The position numbers and the translations under genes are program-made. Under the pieces are notes generated by a model. That model was not told where the DNA came from. It was given only the letters and a program-made list of their open reading frames with translations, and searched no databases. From an uncultured bacterium (lineage in GTDB: Bacteria > Bacteroidota > Bacteroidia > Chitinophagales > CAIODY01), in contig CAIQHW010000300.1 of the NCBI GenBank assembly GCA_903871715.1, forward strand, positions 1 to 7,400: 7,400 bases of DNA. The letters run 5' to 3'. Of the stretch, positions 1 to 6,391 are shown piece after piece. Position 1 is the stretch's first letter. Every line of letters begins with the position of its first letter.

Positions 1-869
1 GTCAGTTGGGCAATGAACTGCGCATGAATACTGCATTTTATCCAGATTGGAAATTTATTTTTTGTTCGCATCACGATTTGGATATTACCGATTCATCAGC
101 CGTAAACAATTTTTTTTCGGCAAATAAAATTGATGCGGTTATCAATGCTGCTGCTTATACCGCAGTTGATAAAGCCGAATCAGAAAAAGAAAAAGCCGTT
201 ACCATTAATGCCACAGCGGTTGAAAATTTAGCTAATGCTTGTGCGAAACACAACGCAATAATGGTGCACATCTCCACCGATTATGTATTTGATGGAAGTA
301 ATACTATACCTTATATGCCAACCGCAAACACAACACCAATAGGTGTTTACGGTTATTCAAAATTATTGGGCGAAGAAATTTTGAAAACGAAAACGGTTGA
401 AAATAATTTGAAAACAATTGTCGTTCGTACATCGTGGGTATTTAGCGAATTTGGAAATAATTTTGTGAAAACGATGTTACGATTAATGAACGAACGAACC
501 GAATTAAAAGTAGTTGCCGACCAAATTGGTCGCCCAACTTATGCTTTCGATTTAGCATCAGCATTATTAAAAATGACAAAAAACATTTTCGATAATCGCC
601 AAAATATTTTTGAAAAAAAATCATTCCACGTTTATCATTTTGCCAACAAAGGAGAAATTAGCTGGCATCAGTTAGCTGCTGAAATATCTATTATAATTGG
701 ATTTAAAGGCATTGTTCATCCTATTACAACTGCCGAATTTCCAATCCCAACTAAGCGACCAGCTTACAGTGTGTTGGATACTTCTTCGTTTGAAAATGAT
801 TTTAAAATTGAAATTCCAACCTGGCAAAATGCTTTGCATCGTTGCTTGAAACAATTAAAAGTATGCTAA
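1..869 (+). CDS. rfbD: dTDP-4-dehydrorhamnose reductase, 5'-truncated by window edge
   Basis: This enzyme reduces dTDP-4-dehydro-L-rhamnose with NAD(P)H in the last step of dTDP-L-rhamnose synthesis in the cytoplasm. It is an SDR-family protein. The frame runs from the codon at 3-5 (Gln), and the first readable residues, QLGNELR, are the middle of the family's N-terminal GxxGQLG nucleotide-binding loop. The true start therefore lies about 10 codons upstream; the TTG at 6 is not a start. Further family motifs are INAAAYTAVDKAE, ISTDYVFDG, the catalytic YxxxK as YGYSK (348-362), VRTSWVF, and DQIGRPTYAFDLA, which contacts the substrate. The visible 288 residues plus the missing tip match the usual ~290-300. 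It overlaps the next gene by 7 bp (ATGCTAA), so the two are very likely co-transcribed in a polysaccharide cluster. The family assignment is firm. Confidence 0.95.
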   Translation, partial: QLGNELRMNTAFYPDWKFIFCSHHDLDITDSSAVNNFFSANKIDAVINAAAYTAVDKAESEKEKAVTINATAVENLANACAKHNAIMVHISTDYVFDGSNTIPYMPTANTTPIGVYGYSKLLGEEILKTKTVENNLKTIVVRTSWVFSEFGNNFVKTMLRLMNERTELKVVADQIGRPTYAFDLASALLKMTKNIFDNRQNIFEKKSFHVYHFANKGEISWHQLAAEISIIIGFKGIVHPITTAEFPIPTKRPAYSVLDTSSFENDFKIEIPTWQNALHRCLKQLKVC

Positions 870-1876
870 AGAAAACTTTAAATTTTGCAGTAGTTGGTTG
901 TGGTAATATTGGCAAACGTCATGTGGATTTATTGTTGAAAAATGACGATGTACGGCTGATTGCAGCCTGTGATACAGATGAAGCGAAGAAAAAAATTTTA
1001 CCAAATTCTGTTTCGTTTACTACAAATTTTGAAGAAATTTTAGACCACAAAAATATAGAAGTGGTAAATATTTGCACACCACATCACTTACATGCACCCA
1101 TGAGCATAGCAGCTTTGCGGGCAGGCAAACATGTGTTGGTTGAAAAACCAATGTGCATTAATTCAAAAGATGCGAAGCAAATGATTGTGGCTTCTGAAAA
1201 ATATAATCGGCGATTAATTGTGGTGAAACAAAATCGTTACAACTTTCCTGTGCAACAAGTAAATGAATTGTTGGCAAAGAAAAAATTAGGAAAAATAATT
1301 GAGGTGCATTGTCATATTCTGTGGAATAGAAATGACGATTATTATCAAAAATCGGATTGGAGAGGAAAGCTGAAAACTGAAGCAGGTGCATTGTTTACGC
1401 AAGGCAGTCATTTTATAGATTTGCTGGTGCATTGGTTTGGCGAAGTGAAAAAATCGCAAACTTGGATGGCTACTTTGAATCATAAAATAGAATTGGAGGA
1501 TAGCGGCAACAGCACTTTGATTTTTGAAAACGGAACGATTGGAAAACTACTTTGGAGCAACAATGTTTTTGAAGAAAATTATGAAGGCAGCATCACTATT
1601 TTCGGTGAAAAAGGCACGGTGAAAATTGGGGGGGCTTATTTAAATCAATTAGAATACTGGAACGTAAAAAATATTCCGCAGCCACAAATCACAACCAGCG
1701 ATGATGCGCCAAACCGCTATGCAAGCGGCTATCAAGGCAGTAGTAGTAATCATCACAAAGTGTTTGAAGATGTGGTCAATTTGTTATTGCACCACAAAAA
1801 AGTGAAAATGGTAGAAGGCGAAGACGCGGTGAAAACAATTACGAGCATCGAAAAAATTTACAAATCTGCGAAGTAA
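863..1876 (+). CDS. Gfo/Idh/MocA-family dehydrogenase, WbpB/WlbA-like (UDP-GlcNAc-uronate 3-dehydrogenase type)
   Basis: This 337-residue NAD(P)-dependent oxidoreductase has an N-terminal Rossmann fold with GCGNIGKRH (12-20) and an acidic residue after the second strand (CDTD, 36-39). It also has the family EKP motif with the expected catalytic Lys95, and a C-terminal substrate domain. KQNRYNFPVQ (122-131), the YYxxxxWRG segment (160-168) and QGSHFIDLL (180-188, His183) resemble WbpB/WlbA. Those enzymes oxidise C3 of UDP-N-acetylglucosaminuronate on the way to diacetamido-uronic acids in O-antigen. That substrate is inferred from remembered motif resemblance and from the rfbD neighbour; the family itself is certain. 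I chose the ATG at 863, which overlaps the rfbD stop by 7 bp. The in-frame TTG at 842 would add seven residues lying inside rfbD and not needed for the fold. No partner acetyltransferase or aminotransferase gene is in view. The gene ends 3 bp from the convergent tonB-like gene. Confidence 0.9.
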   Translation: MLKKTLNFAVVGCGNIGKRHVDLLLKNDDVRLIAACDTDEAKKKILPNSVSFTTNFEEILDHKNIEVVNICTPHHLHAPMSIAALRAGKHVLVEKPMCINSKDAKQMIVASEKYNRRLIVVKQNRYNFPVQQVNELLAKKKLGKIIEVHCHILWNRNDDYYQKSDWRGKLKTEAGALFTQGSHFIDLLVHWFGEVKKSQTWMATLNHKIELEDSGNSTLIFENGTIGKLLWSNNVFEENYEGSITIFGEKGTVKIGGAYLNQLEYWNVKNIPQPQITTSDDAPNRYASGYQGSSSNHHKVFEDVVNLLLHHKKVKMVEGEDAVKTITSIEKIYKSAK

Positions 1877-1879
1877 ATT

Positions 1880-2746
1880 TTACCGATTTTTAAAACTAAA
1901 AATCACAGTTCCTGTTTCTTCTTCCACATCAGCTTTGGGGCTGAACTTTATATCCCGTGCGGCTTTCAAAGCCAAGCCACGAAGATAAGAACTGGAAGTT
2001 GACGAACCTTTTTCAGAATAATTGGCAGCGACTACATTTCCATTTTCATCTACCGAAATATTGATAGCCACTTTGCCTTCTTCTTTTGAATTATCATTTA
2101 TGGTTGGAATTTTTCTTCGCACACGATGACTAATTTTTCCACGAAAACGTGGACCGCTGCCAGAATCCCCCAATCCAGTATTTTCGCCCGAATAATTTTT
2201 CGCATTAGGGTCGCCATCTGGAACACCTTTGTCGCCAGTGCCTTGTCCATTGCCTTCGCTTTTGCTTTGATTACTGTGGTTTACTATGCCTTGAATTTTA
2301 TTTCTAAAAGCATCCTCTTTCACTTTTTTATCTGCCAATTCCTTTGCAATCCTTTCTGTTTCTACTTTTTCAGGGTCAGGCTTTGGATTTTCAATGGGCT
2401 TTTTCTTAATTGCTTTTGTGGTAGGATTAGATTTCTTAGGCGTTTCAACCGACGGCGCATCTTCGGTTTCTTGTGTATTTACAGCATCAGGCAATTGCGT
2501 AGCCGATGATGATTTTGCTTTGGCACTTGATTGCTCAGTTTTCTCTGCATCGCTCATGGGCTGTACGTTTCCGCTGCCATCTGGGCTATCACCCAAGTTA
2601 ACCAACATGCCCATTTCTTCTTCGGGCTTGGCAATTTTTCCAAGCGAATAAGGAATAAAATACAACAACAAAAACATAGCCACAGCCACACCAAATGTGA
2701 TGGCTGCTGCTTTGTATCGCGATTGTATTTCGAAACTTGTTGTCAT
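1880..2746 (-). CDS. TonB-like energy transducer
   Basis: This 288-residue inner-membrane-anchored protein should carry energy from ExbB-ExbD across the periplasm to outer-membrane TonB-dependent receptors. It has a short cytoplasmic N-terminus and one hydrophobic span (about 13-35). A long charged linker rich in Pro, Lys, Ser and Glu follows, including a KKKP/NPKPDPEK stretch typical of TonB, and then a Gly/Asp/Asn-rich segment. The last ~65 residues fit a TonB C-terminal fold: GKVAINISVDENGNV, then LALKAARDIKFSP and a closing GTVIFSF strand. It is the third gene after exbB and exbD, with a 34-bp gap from exbD, which supports co-transcription. TolA is the alternative, but no tolB, pal or other tol gene is visible, and the C-terminal motif is of the TonB type. 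The ATG start puts the membrane span at the normal distance from the N-terminus. Confidence 0.88.
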   Translation of the reverse strand: MTTSFEIQSRYKAAAITFGVAVAMFLLLYFIPYSLGKIAKPEEEMGMLVNLGDSPDGSGNVQPMSDAEKTEQSSAKAKSSSATQLPDAVNTQETEDAPSVETPKKSNPTTKAIKKKPIENPKPDPEKVETERIAKELADKKVKEDAFRNKIQGIVNHSNQSKSEGNGQGTGDKGVPDGDPNAKNYSGENTGLGDSGSGPRFRGKISHRVRRKIPTINDNSKEEGKVAINISVDENGNVVAANYSEKGSSTSSSYLRGLALKAARDIKFSPKADVEEETGTVIFSFKNR

Positions 2747-2780
2747 TTTATATGGATGCTGCCATTCAAAAATTCCACAA

Positions 2781-3182
2781 TTATTTATCCAAAGGTTTTG
2801 TTGCCAGCACCACTTTTACTTTTAAATTTTTAGCCACATTCATTACTTTCACCACCTCTTCAATCGGAACAGTTTTATCGGCATTAATCACAATGGCTGG
2901 GTCGGTTTGATTTCCTAAATATGGTTTAATAGCATCCTCCAAACCCTCATAAGGAGTGAGTTTGGTGGCAACATAAAAATTCTTTTGCGCATCAATACTT
3001 ACCACCACAGTTTGCTTTGCCGAAGTGTTTGTGTCAGCTTTTGGCAGTGTTAATTTAATCACATTGGGGTTGGCTAAAGTAGCTGCCAGCAAAAAGAAAA
3101 AAAGCAGAAAGAATAAAATATCGCTCATCGAATGCGTATAAATTTCTGCCGCATGTTTTTTATTTCGTCGTGTTATTTTCAT
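2781..3182 (-). CDS. exbD: ExbD/TolR-family biopolymer transport protein
   Basis: This 133-residue protein is the proton-channel partner of ExbB in the TonB motor; its C-terminal domain faces the periplasm. The N-terminus is short and basic (KITRRNKKHAAEIYT). A single membrane span follows, SDILFFLLFFFLLAATL, whose Asp21 occupies the place of the essential channel aspartate of ExbD/TolR (D25 in E. coli ExbD). The periplasmic domain has the family's IDAQKNFYV and DPAIVINADKTVPIEEVVKVM pattern near residues 63-116. The length is normal. It sits between exbB (137 bp upstream) and the tonB-like gene. Many Bacteroidota clusters carry two exbD paralogues; here there is only one. TolR is the alternative name within the same family, and the TonB-type neighbour favours ExbD. 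Confidence 0.93.
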   Translation of the reverse strand: MKITRRNKKHAAEIYTHSMSDILFFLLFFFLLAATLANPNVIKLTLPKADTNTSAKQTVVVSIDAQKNFYVATKLTPYEGLEDAIKPYLGNQTDPAIVINADKTVPIEEVVKVMNVAKNLKVKVVLATKPLDK

Positions 3183-3240
3183 GATTTACAAATCAATTTT
3201 TCGTTTTAAAAATGCAAATACATTTTTTGTTTTTGTGCCT

Positions 3241-3322
3241 TCATTCGCTGCGCTCATTGCGGATTTGCGGCTTCGTTACTTTGTTCATTAGCAAATTAGC
3301 ACATTATCAAATCAGCGCATTA
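3241..3322 (-). repeat. degenerate 8-nt tandem repeats plus GC-richer patch between exbB and exbD
   Basis: Read on the minus strand from 3322 down to 3283 there are five consecutive octamers: TAATGCGC, TGATTTGA, TAATGTGC, TAATTTGC and TAATGAAC. Most follow the pattern TAATnnnC or TnATTTGn. The first overlaps the exbB stop codon. From about 3275 to 3243 the base composition becomes clearly richer in G+C than its surroundings, with a second short direct repeat (CCGCAAAT then CCGCAATG). No reading frame here looks coding. The periodicity is directly visible. A role as a dispersed intergenic repeat, mRNA processing site or spacer is only inferred. Confidence 0.6.
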
Positions 3323-4021
3323 TTTGTCAGTTGGTTCTTGCAATAAATCCAAAAATTCAGCCGATGCACTTTCTATTTTATTTACCACTCTGTCAATCAT
3401 TCCATTCAACGAGTTGTAACAAATAAATGCGAAGATGCCCACAATCAAGCCCGAAGCCGATGTTACCATTTTAATATTGATACCGCTTGCAATAACACCG
3501 ATGCTCAAATTGTTGTCGGCAGCAATATCTTCAAACAATTTCATCATCCCAGCAATCGTTCCTAAAAAGCCAAACATAGGCGCAATGCCGGCTACAATGG
3601 CAAGGATGTTTAAGAAACGCTCCATTTTATAAATTTCCAACTTGGCTACATTTTCCATGCTGCGTTCAATTTCTTTTATTGGTTTTCCGATTCGCGAAAT
3701 TCCTTTTTCAATCACCCGAGCCACAGGTGTGCTGCTACCTTTGCAAAAAGATTTTGCTGCTGCAATGTTGCCATTGCTGATGTGGTCTTTCACCGCCGCC
3801 ATAAAATTTTCTTCCACCTTATTGGCTTTGTTAATGATTAAAAAACGCTCGATGAAAAAATAAATAGTTGTGAAAAACAATAACACAATTGGAATCATCA
3901 ACCAACCACCTTTTAAAATTAAATCGAACAAACTGGTGTGTGGCACTTCGGCAGCGGCTTTGGTGGCAGCTTGCAAAATTGGTTTCGATGAATCTACAAT
4001 TTGCAAAATGATATTTAGCAT
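3320..4021 (-). CDS. exbB: MotA/TolQ/ExbB proton-channel family protein
   Basis: This 233-residue integral inner-membrane protein forms the pentameric stator around ExbD and couples the proton gradient to TonB. There are three hydrophobic spans: about 39-57, 137-157 and 186-202. A large cytoplasmic loop lies between the first two. The signature GFLGTIAGMM (151-160) with Thr155, and KMVTSASGLIVG (184-195) with Thr187, match the two pore-lining helices. The second motif has Ser where many relatives have a second Thr, and it lacks the common proline (VAIPA). As far as I recall, both are normal in the Bacteroidota branch. It is the first gene of the exbB-exbD-tonB set. I saw no clear promoter in the 4022-4197 divergent region. 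Its stop codon lies in the first unit of an octamer repeat block. Confidence 0.95.
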   Translation of the reverse strand: MLNIILQIVDSSKPILQAATKAAAEVPHTSLFDLILKGGWLMIPIVLLFFTTIYFFIERFLIINKANKVEENFMAAVKDHISNGNIAAAKSFCKGSSTPVARVIEKGISRIGKPIKEIERSMENVAKLEIYKMERFLNILAIVAGIAPMFGFLGTIAGMMKLFEDIAADNNLSIGVIASGINIKMVTSASGLIVGIFAFICYNSLNGMIDRVVNKIESASAEFLDLLQEPTDK

Positions 4022-4122
4022 AATGAAAATATTTTTTAGTTAAAAAGTGATTGCCGAAATTACTTACCCAATAACGCATTGTTGGCGTTTAAATTTTGTT
4101 TTTATAAACTGATTTAAAAACG

Positions 4123-4144
4123 GTTGTACAATTAGGCATACAAC
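4123..4144. promoter_or_regulatory. inverted repeat in the exbB/prenyltransferase divergent region
   Basis: GTTGTA (4123-4128) and TACAAC (4139-4144) form a 6-bp dyad with a 10-bp spacer, so the half-site centres are 16 bp apart. It lies between the divergent starts of exbB and the prenyltransferase gene, where an operator would be expected. Nothing identifies a regulator, and a dyad of this length can arise by chance. Confidence 0.25.
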
Positions 4145-4197
4145 AAAAATTAGTGATGGTATTGTTTCACAAAATGTTTCATTTTGTATCATTGCAA

Positions 4198-5172
4198 ATG
4201 GTTTATTTCAAAATAATTCGACCAATTAATTTGTTGCTAACCGCCTTTGCCATGTATTGTGTGCGCTGGTTTTTAATCATCCCAATTTTAAAAACTTGCA
4301 AAATGGACGATGGTTATTTATCGCCTTATTTACATGAAGGTTGGTTTATGTTATTGGTGCTAAGTGTACTATTCATCAACGCTGCAGGTTATGTCATCAA
4401 CGATTATTGTGATGTAGAAACTGATTTAATAAACAAGCCCGAAAAAGTTTTTATCACCAAAAACATGTCTTATTCACAAGCTGCCACATTTTATTATTGC
4501 TTAAACATTGTGGGCATAATTTTAGGAATTGTGGTTTCACTAAAAATAAATTCTCTCAAATTTTCTTCCATTCATTTAGCAGCAGTTGGGTTGTTGTGGT
4601 TGTATGCTATGCAACTCAAGAAAAAACCAATCGTTGGAAACATAGCAGTAGCAATACTTTCGGCGTTAGTGATGTTATTACCAATTATCTACGAGCCAAT
4701 TGTTTTTTACAATGCTGAAAATAATTTTCAAACACAAGTACAAATTATTTTATCGGCAGGTGTTGTATTTGCTGCATTTGCATTGCTTACACAATGGATT
4801 CGAGAAATGATAAAAGATTTACAAGATATGGAAGGAGATAAACAAACAGGCTGCAATACACTACCAATATGGCTTTCAATAAAATCTACGAAAATATTTT
4901 TGAGCATGTTAATTGCCGTTACTTTATTTTCAGTGGGTTGGTTTCAGTTTCATTTTTATGTGCATCGCAAATTTTATCCTGTATTTAATTTGTGGAATTT
5001 ATTTACCATCGTTTTGATTCAATTGCCTTTGTTGGTGGTAATTGTAAAATTATGGCAAGCCCAAAAGCCCGAACAATACAAGGTTTTAAGTACTATTCTG
5101 AAAGTAGTAATGTTTGCTGGTACTTTTTCCATGCTGTTTATTCAACAGTGGTTTCAACAATATTTCAACTAA
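4198..5172 (+). CDS. UbiA-family polyprenyltransferase
   Basis: This integral membrane enzyme transfers a prenyl chain from a polyprenyl diphosphate to an acceptor. About eight or nine hydrophobic segments are visible. The two Asp-rich motifs that bind the Mg-diphosphate are present: NDYCDVETD (residues 68-76 from this start) and DLQDMEGD in the second half, followed by the usual GCNTLPI stretch. The acceptor cannot be read from the sequence. In Bacteroidota, proteins of this type beside maf are often annotated as geranylgeranylglycerol-phosphate geranylgeranyltransferase, and a quinone-pathway role is the alternative. The start is uncertain. The ATG at 4198 gives MVYFKIIRPINLLL, the usual short lead-in to the first helix. 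The ATG at 4156 (or GTG at 4153) would add 14-15 residues with no family support. No start has a Shine-Dalgarno site. maf begins 10 bp after the stop. Confidence 0.88.
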   Translation: MVYFKIIRPINLLLTAFAMYCVRWFLIIPILKTCKMDDGYLSPYLHEGWFMLLVLSVLFINAAGYVINDYCDVETDLINKPEKVFITKNMSYSQAATFYYCLNIVGIILGIVVSLKINSLKFSSIHLAAVGLLWLYAMQLKKKPIVGNIAVAILSALVMLLPIIYEPIVFYNAENNFQTQVQIILSAGVVFAAFALLTQWIREMIKDLQDMEGDKQTGCNTLPIWLSIKSTKIFLSMLIAVTLFSVGWFQFHFYVHRKFYPVFNLWNLFTIVLIQLPLLVVIVKLWQAQKPEQYKVLSTILKVVMFAGTFSMLFIQQWFQQYFN

Positions 5173-5182
5173 AAAATTACCA

Positions 5183-5788
5183 ATGAACAACAAATTTATT
5201 TTAGCCAGCGGCTCGCCAAGGCGGCAACAATTATTAAAGGATGCTGGTTTAAATTTTACAATAAAAGTGGCCGATGTGGATGAAAATGGCATCACCGCAC
5301 AATTGCTTTTGCGCAGCGAAATTGAAAAAATTTGGATCCCAGAAATGTTGGCAAAAGAAAAAGCAATTGCCGCCGCAGCCGTATTTGATGCCGATTCCAT
5401 CCTAATCAGTGCGGATACAATTGTATTGATAAACGATAAAATTATCGGCAAACCAATTGATGAGAAAGATGCAATTTTGATGTTGCAGGAATTATCAAAT
5501 AACAAACACACCGTGATTACTGGCGTTTGTATTTATGATGTTTTAAACAAAAAACCTTTGAGTATTTTTAGTGAAAAAACAGAAGTGTTTTTTAAAAGAT
5601 TAACCGCAGAACAAATTCAATTTTACATCAAAAACTATGAACCATTTGATAAAGCTGGGGCTTATGCCATTCAAGAATGGATTGGATTAATTGGTATCGA
5701 AAAAATAAATGGCTGCTTCTATAATGTAATGGGATTGCCTGTTAGCAAGCTTTTCAGCGAATTACAAAGACTAAATCTATTGCACTAA
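5183..5788 (+). CDS. maf: Maf-family nucleoside triphosphate pyrophosphatase (YhdE-like)
   Basis: Maf proteins hydrolyse non-canonical or excess NTPs to NMP and PPi in the cytoplasm. The YhdE branch prefers dTTP, UTP and related pyrimidines. The protein has 201 residues, normal for the family. It has the N-terminal phosphate-binding signature LASGSPRRQQLL (7-18), SADTIV with catalytic Asp78, FDKAGAYAIQ, and the closing INGCFYNVMGLPVSKL. KAGAYAIQ together with GCFYNVMGLP resembles the YhdE type more than YceF or YceF-like enzymes; this substrate call is inferred. I chose the ATG at 5183 because the SPRR motif then begins at the normal position. The frame is open further upstream, but that part overlaps the prenyltransferase gene. 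A gap of 10 bp from that gene suggests one transcript. The product does not obviously act in the same pathway. Confidence 0.94.
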   Translation: MNNKFILASGSPRRQQLLKDAGLNFTIKVADVDENGITAQLLLRSEIEKIWIPEMLAKEKAIAAAAVFDADSILISADTIVLINDKIIGKPIDEKDAILMLQELSNNKHTVITGVCIYDVLNKKPLSIFSEKTEVFFKRLTAEQIQFYIKNYEPFDKAGAYAIQEWIGLIGIEKINGCFYNVMGLPVSKLFSELQRLNLLH

Positions 5789-5846
5789 TTTGTCGCTTGC
5801 ATAAAAAATAGTGAAGCCAAAAATTAAACTGGAAATAATATTCTTT

Positions 5847-5854
5847 TACCTTTA
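5847..5854 (+). promoter_or_regulatory. candidate Bacteroidota -7 promoter element for slyD
   Basis: TACCTTTA matches 7 of 8 positions of the Bacteroidota -7 consensus TAnnTTTG. It lies 27 bp before the slyD ATG, which would give a leader of about 20 nt. No exact -33 TTG is present at the expected distance; the closest is CTGG at 5829-5832. The position in the 93-bp gap after maf supports the call, and the missing -33 box weakens it. Confidence 0.4.
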
Positions 5855-5881
5855 TCGGCATAATTTTTTAAAACTCATTTT

Positions 5882-6385
5882 ATGCAAGCCACAAAAAACT
5901 GCGCAGTAAAAATCACGTATCAGCTTCGTACAGAGCCCAACGGACCTGTGGTTGACGAAGCCCATGCGCATCAACCATTTTCATTTTTATTTGGTCATCA
6001 AAATGTATTGCCCAAGTTTGAAAGTGCTTTAGATAATTTAAAAAGTGGCGACACTTTTTCGTTTACTTTAGCACCCGAAGAAGGCTATGGTATTCATAAT
6101 CCAGAGTCTATCATCGAAATGGATGTAAATAATTTTGCTAATACGGACGGCACCATTTCACACGAAATTTTAGCGTTGGGCAGCATCATTCCTTTGCAAG
6201 ACAGCGAGGGAAACCGCTATCAGGGAGTGATTGTGCGCAATGTGGATGGAATGGTAACGATTGATTTAAATCATCCAATGGCTGGCAAAACTTTATATTT
6301 TAGTGGCACAGTGATTGAAGTAAGAAATGCCACAGCCGAGGAATTAGAGCATGGTCATGTGCATGATGGAACACACAATCACTAA
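5882..6385 (+). CDS. slyD: SlyD-type FKBP peptidyl-prolyl cis-trans isomerase
   Basis: This cytoplasmic prolyl isomerase and chaperone also binds metal in its relatives. The 167 residues follow the SlyD layout. The first half of the FKBP domain has VVDEAHAHQPFSFLFGHQNV (23-42), LPKFESAL and APEEGYG (64-70). The inserted chaperone (IF) domain runs roughly 71-128, and the closing FKBP strand is NHPMAGKTLYFSGTVIEVR (130-148). The protein ends ATAEELEHGHVHDGTHNH, the SlyD hallmark, but the His-rich tail is short: five His in the last 11 residues against a much longer His/Cys-rich tail in E. coli SlyD. Nickel binding or delivery is therefore possible but probably limited. The gene has its own candidate promoter and a strong terminator 25 bp after the stop, so it is likely monocistronic. 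Confidence 0.93.
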   Translation: MQATKNCAVKITYQLRTEPNGPVVDEAHAHQPFSFLFGHQNVLPKFESALDNLKSGDTFSFTLAPEEGYGIHNPESIIEMDVNNFANTDGTISHEILALGSIIPLQDSEGNRYQGVIVRNVDGMVTIDLNHPMAGKTLYFSGTVIEVRNATAEELEHGHVHDGTHNH

Positions 6386-6391
6386 TATTTT

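Noticed and set aside
6..8. TTG as the start codon of rfbD
   Set aside because: The frame stays open to the window edge, and the codon lies inside the conserved GQLG loop, so the gene really begins upstream of the window.
842..862. TTG at 842 as an upstream start for the Gfo/Idh gene
   Set aside because: The seven extra residues lie within rfbD and precede a normal Rossmann N-terminus; the ATG at 863 gives a typical coupled overlap.
1628..1634. Run of seven G in the Gfo/Idh gene as a possible frameshift or phase-variable tract
   Set aside because: The frame is intact on both sides, family motifs continue, and a 7-nt run is short for phase variation.
1885..1904. Hairpin GATTTTTA-AAAC-TAAAAATC as a terminator
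   Set aside because: The stem is almost all A-T, lies in the tonB-like coding end, and has no T-run on either strand.
3208..3227. AAAAATG / CATTTTT dyad upstream of exbD
   Set aside because: The 7-bp stem has only one G-C pair in an A/T-rich run and is easily due to composition.
4055..4062. Minus-strand TAATTTCG as a promoter box for exbB
   Set aside because: It mismatches the conserved TTTG and has no TTG at the -33 distance.
4187..4194. TATCATTG as a -7 promoter box for the prenyltransferase gene, with a TTG 22 bp upstream
   Set aside because: It sits only 3 bp before the preferred ATG, so transcription would start at or inside the start codon, and it has a mismatch in the conserved TTTG.
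5086..5511. 141-codon open frame on the minus strand
   Set aside because: It lies antisense to the well-supported prenyltransferase and maf genes, and its composition looks like a shadow of their codons.
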